A DNA stretch of 6,760 bases from Acidimicrobiales bacterium (GCA_025358985.1 JANYHQ010000273.1:1-6760), one strand, 5' to 3'; shown: positions 1 to 6,222, counted from the first letter of the stretch. Numbers and translations are program-made. The notes: generated from the letters alone by a model not told the origin.

Positions 1-452
1 TCGCACCCACCGGAATCCCCCGACTGCTGGGTGGCGGTGAATGAGTCACAGCCGCCCGGCGCGTCGAACAGGCGACGATCCGTCACCGCCGCGAACAGCG
101 CCCCCTTGGTGGACAACGAGATCGAGGGTAGCGGGGGCTCCGTCACCGGGGGCGGGGGCGGGTCGGTGACGGCAACCGTGTTGGCCACGGTGGTTCCCGG
201 CGCAGTAGTGGCCAGGCCAAGGGTGGAGTCGGGCGCCACCGTGGTGTCGGGCACCGATGAAGTGGAGGAGGCCGACGGAGCCATCGACGGCAGAATCAAG
301 TTCACCGTGGTGGTGCTGGCCTGTCGTCGAGCACCGAAGCCCACGCCGAAGCCCACCACCAGCGACACTGCCAGTGCCACCACAGCCATCACAGCGGTGG
401 CGCCCCGTTCACGGGGTGATGGACGGGGCACGAGCAGACGACGCAAGCACAT
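1..452 (-). CDS. Membrane-anchored protein with Thr/Pro-rich linker, 5' part only (runs off left edge)
   Basis: This minus-strand frame is open from an ATG at 450-452 to the window edge and gives 150 residues with no stop. The N-terminus has the layout of a signal anchor: basic residues (R4, R5, R10, R14, R16), a hydrophobic stretch at about 18-41 rich in Ala, Val and Gly, then R42-R43. A low-complexity Thr/Ser/Pro/Val segment follows (about 45-110) with a five-proline run at 98-102, typical of an extracytoplasmic spacer. A more ordinary sequence starts near residue 111, with Cys135 and Cys150, and is cut off. I do not recognise the family. The likely picture is a cytoplasmic N-terminus, one membrane span and an exported C-terminal domain. 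No good Shine-Dalgarno lies close to the ATG (a purine run is about 19 bases upstream), so the start is probable rather than certain. It diverges from the DedA-like gene. Confidence 0.6.
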   Translation of the reverse strand, partial: MCLRRLLVPRPSPRERGATAVMAVVALAVSLVVGFGVGFGARRQASTTTVNLILPSMAPSASSTSSVPDTTVAPDSTLGLATTAPGTTVANTVAVTDPPPPPVTEPPLPSISLSTKGALFAAVTDRRLFDAPGGCDSFTATQQSGDSGGC

Positions 453-457
453 AGCGT
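452..457 (+). promoter_or_regulatory. Possible -10 hexamer for the DedA-like gene
   Basis: TAGCGT fits the loose actinobacterial -10 pattern TANNNT and sits 9 bases before GTG467. That would place a transcription start within a few bases of the GTG, giving a nearly leaderless mRNA. This would also explain the missing Shine-Dalgarno. No convincing -35 is seen, and the hexamer overlaps the start codon of the divergent gene. Weak evidence. Confidence 0.2.
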
Positions 458-466
458 AACGTCGCA

Positions 467-1204
467 GTGCGCTTCCCCTTGCCCACCTTTGCGATGATGA
501 CGCCGATCGAACCCACCTCTCACCTTGACTCCCGCCCTGCACCCCCGCCCAAATGGGTGCTGTGGGTTCTCGTGGGGGCAGTGGCCGGGCTCTATATCTT
601 GGGATTCGCCACCACTGGGCTGACGCCGAAGTTGCTCAAAGACCACCCGTTGGCGCTGATGGCACTCAGTCCTCGCTACCGCAATTTCTTGCTGGTATGG
701 AACCGAGTGGATTTTGCCCCGTTCCTGGTGGTGGGCGTGTTACGGCTGCTGGTCAGTGACCCCGTGTACTACTTACTTGGTCGCTTCTATGGGGACGGAG
801 CCATTCGCTGGTTTGAAAATGCCATGGGCGGACCACAAAGTGGCGGCCAACTGGTGCGACTCACCGAGAAGTGGTTTGGCCGTTTCAGCGTGCCGCTATG
901 CGCATTCTTTGCCGGACCTATCGTGTGCGTGTTGGCGGGTGCAGCAGGGGTCAAACCGAAACGATTCTTTACCCTCGATGCCATCGGCACCATTGGGGTA
1001 GTACTGGTGCTGCGGATGTTCGGCCGGTTGCTGAAGAGCCCGCTGAACTGGATGGTGAAGTTCAACAGCCACAACTGGAAATGGCTTACCGTGATTGCGG
1101 TTCTCAGTACCGGATTCTTTCTCATCAAAGGCGGCCGCGCCCACAAGAAGTTCAGTTCATTGGGCGACCTCGAAGAACTCGACCGCGAACGTCGCGAGGA
1201 CTGA
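467..1204 (+). CDS. DedA/VTT-like integral membrane protein
   Basis: It encodes 245 residues from GTG467, or 236 from the in-frame ATG at 494; neither start has a clear Shine-Dalgarno. Residues below count from GTG467. Hydrophobic segments lie at about 30-50, 83-104, 141-160, 170-186 and 205-221. Two stretches recall the DedA (SNARE-associated/VTT) family: an Asp-Pro...Tyr...GRxxG pattern at 98-109, and a second half with Phe-Phe-Ala-Gly-Pro (147-151), a short Ala/Gly-rich turn, a basic KPKRFF segment (163-168) and a Gly-containing helix, matching the family's re-entrant loop plus helix. DedA proteins are about 200-250 residues long and are linked to lipid flipping and envelope integrity. The usual first-half acidic and arginine motifs are not cleanly visible, so this is a divergent member. 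The C-terminus is charged and cytoplasmic-looking (DLEELDRERRED). It converges on dapB with 9 bases between the stop codons. Confidence 0.6.
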   Translation: MRFPLPTFAMMTPIEPTSHLDSRPAPPPKWVLWVLVGAVAGLYILGFATTGLTPKLLKDHPLALMALSPRYRNFLLVWNRVDFAPFLVVGVLRLLVSDPVYYLLGRFYGDGAIRWFENAMGGPQSGGQLVRLTEKWFGRFSVPLCAFFAGPIVCVLAGAAGVKPKRFFTLDAIGTIGVVLVLRMFGRLLKSPLNWMVKFNSHNWKWLTVIAVLSTGFFLIKGGRAHKKFSSLGDLEELDRERRED

Positions 1205-1217
1205 TCGGGGCGATCAG
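1201..1217. terminator. Hairpin containing both convergent stop codons
   Basis: CTGATCG, GGG, CGATCAG is a perfect 7-bp inverted repeat with a 3-base loop. The TGA of the DedA-like gene (1202-1204) is in the left arm and the TGA of dapB (complement of 1214-1216) is in the right arm. Because the repeat is symmetric it can form in both transcripts. There is no T-tract on either side, so it may work as a 3'-end stabiliser or a U-less bidirectional terminator; function is inferred. Confidence 0.45.
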
Positions 1218-1975
1218 AGGTCAAGCAGGACGTCGAGGCCTAGGGTAAGACCGGGCACCGAGGCAATGCGCTTCACGGCCAGTATCACGCCGGGCATGAA
1301 ACTGGTGCGGTCGGTGGTGTCGTGGCGGATGATGAGGGTTTGTCCGGTGGTGCCCAGGATGACTTCTTGGTGGGCCACCATGCCCCGCATCCGCACCGCA
1401 TGGACCCGTATGTCAGCAGGGCCCCTACCACCGCGGCTGCCGGGATAGATCTCTTTTTGAGTGGGGTCCGGTGCCCACTGCGCATGGGCCGCCGCCATCC
1501 GCTGCACGGTGGCCACGGCCGTTCCTGAGGGAGCATCGATTTTGCCGTCGTGATGAAACTCGATGATCTCGGCGGTGTCGAAGAACGGTGCTGCCATCTC
1601 CGCAAAGCGCATCATGAGTACCGCCCCGATGGCAAAATTGGGGGCAATGATGCAGTTGCTAGACGTGAAGGCGGCCCGGAAATCGTTCAGGTCAGCATCG
1701 CTGAATCCGGTGGTTCCCACCACTGCATGCACTCCGTGGGCGGCGCACCACAGCAGGTTGTCGCGAGACGCCTGGGCGTGGGTGAAATCCACCGCCACCT
1801 CAGCATCGGCTGCCGCTATCGCATCGGAGTCGGTCGCCACCGTAAGGCCCAGCACGTTTTCTCCGGCGTGGAATGGGTCCACTGCGGCCACCAACTCCAA
1901 TTGGGCATCACCTTGCACCGCAAGGCACACCTCAGCCCCCATTCGACCGGCTGCCCCAAACACTCCGACACGCAT
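1214..1975 (-). CDS. dapB: 4-hydroxy-tetrahydrodipicolinate reductase (DapB)
   Basis: DapB uses NAD(P)H to reduce 4-hydroxy-tetrahydrodipicolinate to tetrahydrodipicolinate in the cytoplasmic lysine/meso-diaminopimelate pathway. From the ATG at 1973-1975 the protein is 253 residues, normal for the family. It opens directly into the Rossmann dinucleotide loop GAAGRMG (7-13). DFTHAQAS (63-70) and HAVVGTTGF (83-91) are the usual cofactor and active-site segments, and APNFAIG (111-117) is conserved. The family signature lies at 137-153: the His pair H141-H142, Lys145 and DAPSGTA with the PSGT substrate-binding loop. The C-terminal stretch AHQEVILGTTGQTL...RHDTTDRTSF (201-226) is also standard. 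The frame extends a further 39 codons upstream, but those fall in a palindromic intergenic region and precede the point where DapB proteins begin, so ATG1975 is chosen. A -10-like hexamer lies 7 bases before the ATG. No other dap gene is adjacent. Confidence 0.95.
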   Translation of the reverse strand: MRVGVFGAAGRMGAEVCLAVQGDAQLELVAAVDPFHAGENVLGLTVATDSDAIAAADAEVAVDFTHAQASRDNLLWCAAHGVHAVVGTTGFSDADLNDFRAAFTSSNCIIAPNFAIGAVLMMRFAEMAAPFFDTAEIIEFHHDGKIDAPSGTAVATVQRMAAAHAQWAPDPTQKEIYPGSRGGRGPADIRVHAVRMRGMVAHQEVILGTTGQTLIIRHDTTDRTSFMPGVILAVKRIASVPGLTLGLDVLLDL

Positions 1976-1982
1976 GTTTCTC

Positions 1983-1988
1983 AATGTA
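1983..1988 (-). promoter_or_regulatory. Candidate -10 element for a leaderless dapB mRNA
   Basis: On the minus strand TACATT (pattern TANNNT) is followed by exactly 7 bases, GAGAAAC, and then the dapB ATG. This is the spacing expected when transcription starts on the A of the start codon, as is common in actinobacteria. The -35 region is not consensus and falls at the edge of the palindrome. GAGAAA could alternatively be a weak ribosome-binding site. Inference from spacing only. Confidence 0.4.
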
Positions 1989-2005
1989 GCGGCCGTGCCC
2001 ACCCT

Positions 2006-2080
2006 CAGCTGTGGCGGATTACGCGCGGCTGTGGCGCACAGTTGGCGGGTAGCCGCCACAGCTGCGCGCATACCGCCACA
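2006..2080. repeat. Long imperfect palindrome with four TGTGGCG-type boxes, upstream of dapB
   Basis: Arms 2010-2036 and 2054-2080 are inverted copies with 23 of 27 positions complementary, plus one possible G-U pair; the remaining three mismatches cluster in the stem. The loop is 17 bases (2037-2053). Each arm carries two boxes of the type TGTGGCG, starting 20 bases apart (2010 and 2030; complements at 2054 and 2074). A second, competing perfect pairing of 12 bases exists between 2006-2017 and 2053-2064. The element fills much of the 142-base gap between the M16 peptidase gene and dapB and reaches the dapB -35 region. It could be a terminator or attenuator for the upstream transcript, an operator cluster for a dimeric regulator, or a dispersed palindromic repeat. 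The sequence alone does not decide. Confidence 0.7.
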
Positions 2081-2117
2081 CCCGGGCACCAAACCCAGCT
2101 ATTGAGGTCCGAGGGAT

Positions 2118-3392
2118 TCAGCCGAGGACTGGATGGCCAACCAGCAGGTTGGCCTCCACGGGGCCCACCATGGCCAGCGTACGCGGTAGCGCCAAGCATG
2201 CCTCCACTACCCGAGCACAGTCCTCGCGGGTGACCGCTTCGGTCAGAGCGAGGACTTCATCGAGCGTGGGTACCGTGCCCATCAGCAGTTGGCTGCGGCC
2301 GATGCGAGCCATACGCGACCCGGTGTCCTCCAACGCCATGGCCGACCCGCCCCGGATGGAGCGCTTGGCTCGGCTGATTTCATCGTCGGTGAGACCGTCT
2401 GCGCACAGACGTTCCAGCTCTTTGTGTACCAGATCCAAAACCTCCAGCAGGTGGCCCGGCGCCGTGCCCAACCCAATGCCCATAAAGCCGGCGTCGGCGT
2501 ACGGAGACCGGTAGGAGTACACCGAGTACGCCAACCCGCGCTCCTCGCGGATCTCCTGGAACAACCGGCTCGACATCCCACCGCCGAGTACGTGGTCCAC
2601 CACGCCGAGCGCATAGCGATCGGGATGGAACCGGTCCAGTCCGCCGAGGGCCAGGCCCAAATGGATTTGCTCGGTGTCGGACTCCCCCACCCGCAGCCGC
2701 TCGGACGCGACCGTGGGCGCGCTACGGTCGAATCGGCCTGGACCTTCAGGAAGGGCCAGGGTGGCTTCCACCTGTGCCACCACCTGCTCATGGTCGATGA
2801 GCCCGGCGCAGGCCACCACCACACAACCGGGTACGTATGTGCGGCTATGAAAGGCGCGGATGGTGTCGGCCGACATGGCCGACACCGTTTCGGCGCTTCC
2901 AGCAATATCTCGACCCAAGGGGTGGCCGGGAAAGCGAGCTTCGTGGAGCAGTTCATGCATGAGCTCGTCCGGTTCATCGGCGCGCATATTGATCTCTTCG
3001 AGGATAACCCGCTGCTCGCTGGCCACCTCATCGGACCGCAACGACGGAGCGCCCACGATGTCGCACAGAATGGCCAAGCCCTCGGCGGCGTCCTCATCCA
3101 GAGTGCGAACATGGAAGGCGGTGTATTCCTTGGTGGTGTACGCGTTCATGTCGCCACCCATGGAATCAACGGTTTCGGCGATGTCGCGAGCCGACCTGGT
3201 GGCGGTGCCCTTGAACGCCAAGTGCTCCAGAAAATGCGATGAACCCGCCTCAATGTCGGTTTCGTCGCGAGAGCCAACGTCCACCCACACTCCGGTGGTG
3301 ACGGAACGCACGTCAGCCATGCGCTCGGTGACAACGACAACACCCGACCCGAGGGTCGTCACTTCGACGGCATCGGATCGGGCGTTGGTCAT
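2118..3392 (-). CDS. M16 family zinc metallopeptidase (processing peptidase/pitrilysin type)
   Basis: The 424-residue protein has the length and two-lobed layout of the small bacterial M16B peptidases related to mitochondrial processing peptidase. The inverted zinc motif HxxEH is HFLEH at 53-57, giving His53 and His57 as ligands and Glu56 as the catalytic base. The third ligand is expected in the acidic pair E132-E133 of the segment RVILEEINM. The N-terminal lobe spans about 10-165. The C-terminal lobe (about 170-390) contains SSRLFQEIREERGLAYSVYS (274-293), the Arg/Tyr substrate-binding segment of the family. The enzyme is therefore predicted to be active, degrading or processing peptides; no signal peptide is visible. 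It follows pnp by 52 bases on the same strand, the same order as M. tuberculosis gpsI and pepR (Rv2783c and Rv2782c), so it is probably the pepR orthologue. There is no Shine-Dalgarno; see the hexamer at 3400-3405. Confidence 0.93.
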   Translation of the reverse strand: MTNARSDAVEVTTLGSGVVVVTERMADVRSVTTGVWVDVGSRDETDIEAGSSHFLEHLAFKGTATRSARDIAETVDSMGGDMNAYTTKEYTAFHVRTLDEDAAEGLAILCDIVGAPSLRSDEVASEQRVILEEINMRADEPDELMHELLHEARFPGHPLGRDIAGSAETVSAMSADTIRAFHSRTYVPGCVVVACAGLIDHEQVVAQVEATLALPEGPGRFDRSAPTVASERLRVGESDTEQIHLGLALGGLDRFHPDRYALGVVDHVLGGGMSSRLFQEIREERGLAYSVYSYRSPYADAGFMGIGLGTAPGHLLEVLDLVHKELERLCADGLTDDEISRAKRSIRGGSAMALEDTGSRMARIGRSQLLMGTVPTLDEVLALTEAVTREDCARVVEACLALPRTLAMVGPVEANLLVGHPVLG

Positions 3393-3399
3393 GTTGTTG

Positions 3400-3405
3400 A
3401 TTCTG
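3400..3405 (-). promoter_or_regulatory. Weak -10-like hexamer before the M16 peptidase gene
   Basis: CAGAAT on the minus strand is followed by 7 bases, CAACAAC, and the ATG. The spacing is identical to that before dapB, although the first base departs from TANNNT. The gene lacks a recognisable Shine-Dalgarno, which fits leaderless initiation. Read-through from pnp is equally possible. Confidence 0.25.
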
Positions 3406-3444
3406 GTCCAGACGCAGTCACTGCCGCGCCATGGTGTCCCTTAC

Positions 3445-6222
3445 CTAGCGGCGACGGCGACGGGGTCCACCACGGCTATCGCCGCGTGACTCCGACGGTG
3501 CCTCAGCGCCCTGGGTGGACGGGCCCAGATCACCAATCTCCTGGGCGATCTGAGCATCGAAGGCCTCATCGAAACTGATGGTGGTTGACCCGTTGGGGGT
3601 AGACCGGGGAGCCGGACTCGACGGACGCGAATCATCACGACGAGGACCGCGATCTCGGTCCCGGTCGGGACGCGGGCCCCGATCGTCACGCCCGCCACGA
3701 CCACCTCGGTCGTCACGACCGCCCCGCGAATCTCCCCGTGAATCGCCCCGCGAATCACTGCGGGGACCACGATCTTCACGCGGTCCGCGATCCTCACGAG
3801 GAACACCGGGGGCCGACGCCGGAGCATCGGCGTAGTTCAGCGACACCTTGCCCTGAACGTCGATGTCATCCACCCGGACCTCGATGGCCTGGCCCAGCGA
3901 CAACACATCCTCCACGTTGTTGACCCGCTCGCCCTTGCCCACCTTGGAGATGTGCATGAGTCCGTCACGGCCGGGGAGGATGTTGATGAAGGCACCGAAC
4001 TTGGTGATGGACACCACTTTGCCCATGTACACCGCACCGTTCTCCACCTTCGGCGGATCGAGGATCAACTCGATACGGCGACGGGCTTCGGTAACGGCGG
4101 CGCCGTCCACGGAACCGATAGACACTGTGCCCACCATGCCGTCGTCGTCGACAGAGATGTCGGCGCCGGTCTCCTGCTGGATCTGGTTGATGACCTTGCC
4201 CTTGGGCCCGATGACCTCCCCGATCTTGTCCATGGGGATCTCGAAGCTGACGATCTTCGGTGCCGTTTCGTTGACCTCGGTACGAGGCTTGGAGATGGTG
4301 GCGTTCATCACCTTCAGAATTGCTAAGCGCGCTTCCTTGGCCTGCTGCAGAGCGGCTGCCAGTACATCGGCGGGGATGCCGTCGATCTTGGTGTCGAGCT
4401 GCAACGCGGTGACGAAGTCGGCGGTGCCTGCCACCTTGAAGTCCATGTCGCCGAAAGCATCTTCGGAGCCGAGGATGTCGGTGAGGGTGGTGTACTTGCC
4501 CTCGGCATAGATGAGGCCCATGGCGATACCGGCCACGGCGGCCTTGATGGGCACACCGGCATCCATCAACGACAGCGAGCTGGAGCACACCGACGCCATG
4601 GACGTGGAGCCATTGGAGGCCAGTACTTCGGATACCAGGCGCAGCGCGTAGCTGAACTCTTCCTGGCTGGGCACCACTGGCAGCAGTGCGCGCTCGGCCA
4701 ATTTGCCATGGCCGATCTCGCGCCGCTTGGGCGAACCCACACGACCCGTCTCGCCATTGGCGGAGGGGGGCATGTTGTAGTGGTGCATGTAGTACTTCTT
4801 GTTCACCGGATCCAGGGTGTCGAGCATCTGGTTCATTTTTGGCATGGCCAGTGTGCATACATTGAGCACCTGGGTCTCGCCACGCTGGAACAAGCCAGTG
4901 CCATGGGCGGTAGGGATGATGCCGATCTCGGCAGTCACCGGACGCAGATCACGGGGGCCACGGCCATCCATACGGATGCCCTTGTCCACCACCCGCTTGC
5001 GAACCATCTTCTTGGTAAGCGAACGTACTGCTTCCTTGATTTCCTTCTCACGACCGGCGAACTGACCGCTGAGCTGCTCCACGATGGCCTTGGTGGCGGC
5101 ATCGGTGGCCTCGTTGCGATCCGCTTTGATGATGATCGTGGTGGTGGGCTCGATGAGCTTGGTGCCTACCCTCTCCACGGCCTCCCATACGTCAGCGCCG
5201 TAGTCGAGCACCGGCGTGTACTTCAGGGCCGGACGAACGCCAGCCACGGCCACCAGCTCACGCTGCAGTTCGATGGACTCGTTGATCCACACCTTGCAGG
5301 CTTCGAGCCCTTCGGCAATGACCTCTTCGGTGACCTTGGGGGCGCCATCCTCGTAGTACGACCACGCCTTCTCGGTGCCACCTGCTTCCACCATCATGAT
5401 GGCCACATCGCCGTCGTCGAGCTGGCGTCCGGCCACCACGATCTCGAAGGTGGACTCTTCACCCTCTTCGTAGGTGGGATGGGGAATCCATTCGCCATCC
5501 TGGCTGAACGCCATCCGAACCGAGCCGATGGGACCGTCGAATGGGATACCGCTGATCATCAGCGCAGCGCTGGCGCCGTTGATGGAGAGCACATCGTGCG
5601 GGTTCTCCTGATCGGCGCCGAGCACGGTGGTGACGACCTGCGTCTCGTTGCGGAAGCCATCCGGGAACGACGGACGTAGGGGTCGGTCGGTGAGGCGGCA
5701 GGTGAGGATGGCAGCGTCGGTGGGACGACCTTCACGGCGGAAGAACGAGCCGGGGATTTTGCCTGCGGCGTACGCCCGCTCCTCGACGTCCACGGTGAGC
5801 GGGAAGAAATCGATGCCATCACGAACGCCCTTGGCGGCGTTGGCGGTAACGAGAACAGTGGTGCGACCAATGGTGGCTACCACCGCACCCTGACTTTGCT
5901 GGGCCAGTCGGCCGGTTTCGAACGTCAACACCTTGTCGGTGCCGCTGACGGGGGCTGATACGCGGTGAGTGCCGGTGACTCGTCCCACTGCGGCGGAGGC
6001 CGAACGGGGTGATTTGGCGGGGCTCTTGACTGCCGCCTTGGCGGGGGCCCTCACCGGGACCTTGCCACTGGACTTCGTTGCCTTGACTGATGCAGTTTTG
6101 GTGGCCGACTTGGCGGCGACCTTCGAAACTGCGGCGGCTGCCTTCGTTGCGGCCTTCACCGGGGCCTTCGCCGCGGTCTTTGCCCCAGCTTTGGCCGGGG
6201 ACTTCTTGGCAGAAACTGCCAT
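3445..6222 (-). CDS. pnp: Polynucleotide phosphorylase with long basic N-terminal and Arg/Asp/Gly-rich C-terminal tails
   Basis: PNPase is a trimeric 3'-5' exoribonuclease that uses phosphate to release nucleoside diphosphates and can also polymerise RNA. From ATG 6220-6222 (AAGGAG 5 bases upstream) it has 925 residues against about 710-750 in most bacteria. The core, about 96-800, is complete: first RNase PH domain with FFRREGRP (160-167); helical domain; second RNase PH domain with SPKRREIGHG (497-506), SNGSTSMAS (536-544, phosphate site) and ILGSEDAFGDMD with D588 and D594 (583-594); KH domain with GPKG (672-675); S1 domain (about 726-796). Residues 1-95 hold 16 lysines in Ala/Pro/Ser context and no acidic residue. 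Residues 801-925 are Arg/Asp/Gly-rich with no lysine and end in five arginines. The frame stays open to 6357, but a start there would lack a ribosome site and would cross leader hairpins. It follows rpsO, as in many bacteria. Confidence 0.96.
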   Translation of the reverse strand: MAVSAKKSPAKAGAKTAAKAPVKAATKAAAAVSKVAAKSATKTASVKATKSSGKVPVRAPAKAAVKSPAKSPRSASAAVGRVTGTHRVSAPVSGTDKVLTFETGRLAQQSQGAVVATIGRTTVLVTANAAKGVRDGIDFFPLTVDVEERAYAAGKIPGSFFRREGRPTDAAILTCRLTDRPLRPSFPDGFRNETQVVTTVLGADQENPHDVLSINGASAALMISGIPFDGPIGSVRMAFSQDGEWIPHPTYEEGEESTFEIVVAGRQLDDGDVAIMMVEAGGTEKAWSYYEDGAPKVTEEVIAEGLEACKVWINESIELQRELVAVAGVRPALKYTPVLDYGADVWEAVERVGTKLIEPTTTIIIKADRNEATDAATKAIVEQLSGQFAGREKEIKEAVRSLTKKMVRKRVVDKGIRMDGRGPRDLRPVTAEIGIIPTAHGTGLFQRGETQVLNVCTLAMPKMNQMLDTLDPVNKKYYMHHYNMPPSANGETGRVGSPKRREIGHGKLAERALLPVVPSQEEFSYALRLVSEVLASNGSTSMASVCSSSLSLMDAGVPIKAAVAGIAMGLIYAEGKYTTLTDILGSEDAFGDMDFKVAGTADFVTALQLDTKIDGIPADVLAAALQQAKEARLAILKVMNATISKPRTEVNETAPKIVSFEIPMDKIGEVIGPKGKVINQIQQETGADISVDDDGMVGTVSIGSVDGAAVTEARRRIELILDPPKVENGAVYMGKVVSITKFGAFINILPGRDGLMHISKVGKGERVNNVEDVLSLGQAIEVRVDDIDVQGKVSLNYADAPASAPGVPREDRGPREDRGPRSDSRGDSRGDSRGGRDDRGGRGGRDDRGPRPDRDRDRGPRRDDSRPSSPAPRSTPNGSTTISFDEAFDAQIAQEIGDLGPSTQGAEAPSESRGDSRGGPRRRRR
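3448..3822 (-). other. PNPase C-terminal disordered Arg/Asp/Gly tail (residues 801-925)
   Basis: After the S1 domain the protein turns into low complexity. REDRGP occurs twice in tandem (809-820), then DSRG three times (823-834), then GGRDDRG-type repeats up to about 865. A Pro/Ser stretch (868-877) leads to a short, less repetitive segment with alternating acidic and hydrophobic residues (about 881-899), and the chain ends in PRRRRR. Such RG-rich tails are generally RNA-binding and intrinsically disordered. The segment at 881-899 could be a short helix or partner-binding motif. Observed composition; function inferred. Confidence 0.85.
3721..3756. repeat. Three tandem 12-base units inside the pnp tail
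   Basis: Units 3721-3732, 3733-3744 and 3745-3756 follow each other without spacing. The first and third are identical; the middle one differs at two positions. On the minus strand each encodes Asp-Ser-Arg-Gly (residues 823-834). Near-identity at DNA level suggests recent repeat expansion or slippage rather than selection on protein composition alone. Confidence 0.8.
5998..6222 (-). other. PNPase N-terminal histone-H1-like basic tail (residues 1-75)
   Basis: The segment consists mainly of Lys, Ala, Ser, Thr, Val and Pro, with repeated AKAxxK, SPAK and PAKA patterns like those of histone H1 C-terminal domains and the Lys-rich tails of actinobacterial HU proteins. It has 16 lysines and two arginines (R58, R73); the first acidic residue of the protein is Asp96. 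It precedes the first RNase PH domain and has no counterpart in E. coli PNPase. It is not a signal peptide: there is no hydrophobic core. Nucleic-acid binding is the natural inference. Confidence 0.85.

Noticed and set aside
3..20. GDSGG, the trypsin-type catalytic serine motif, in the left-edge protein (residues 145-149)
   Set aside because: It comes only about 35 residues after the linker. A trypsin fold needs the His and Asp motifs and well over 100 residues before the serine. No such motifs are present, so this is a chance match.
31..459. Plus-strand open frame of 142 codons
   Set aside because: It lies opposite the minus-strand frame, which has a sensible membrane anchor and linker. The plus-strand translation is low complexity (Gly/Val/Thr), resembles no protein and has no ribosome site.
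1976..2092. Longer dapB start giving 292 residues
   Set aside because: The extra 39 codons translate the palindromic intergenic repeat, precede the Rossmann loop by an abnormal distance for DapB and have no start signal. The normal family N-terminus begins at 1975.
2289..3242. Plus-strand frame of 317 codons opposite the M16 peptidase, and a similar 323-codon frame opposite pnp (4708-5679)
   Set aside because: Both are shadows created by GC-rich codon bias of securely identified genes. Their translations show no recognisable domain and lack ribosome sites.
3616..3800. Dense short repeats suggesting a CRISPR-like array
   Set aside because: The repeats are 12-18 bases, contiguous, in frame and encode the Arg/Asp/Gly tail of PNPase. 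There are no spacers of constant length and no cas genes.
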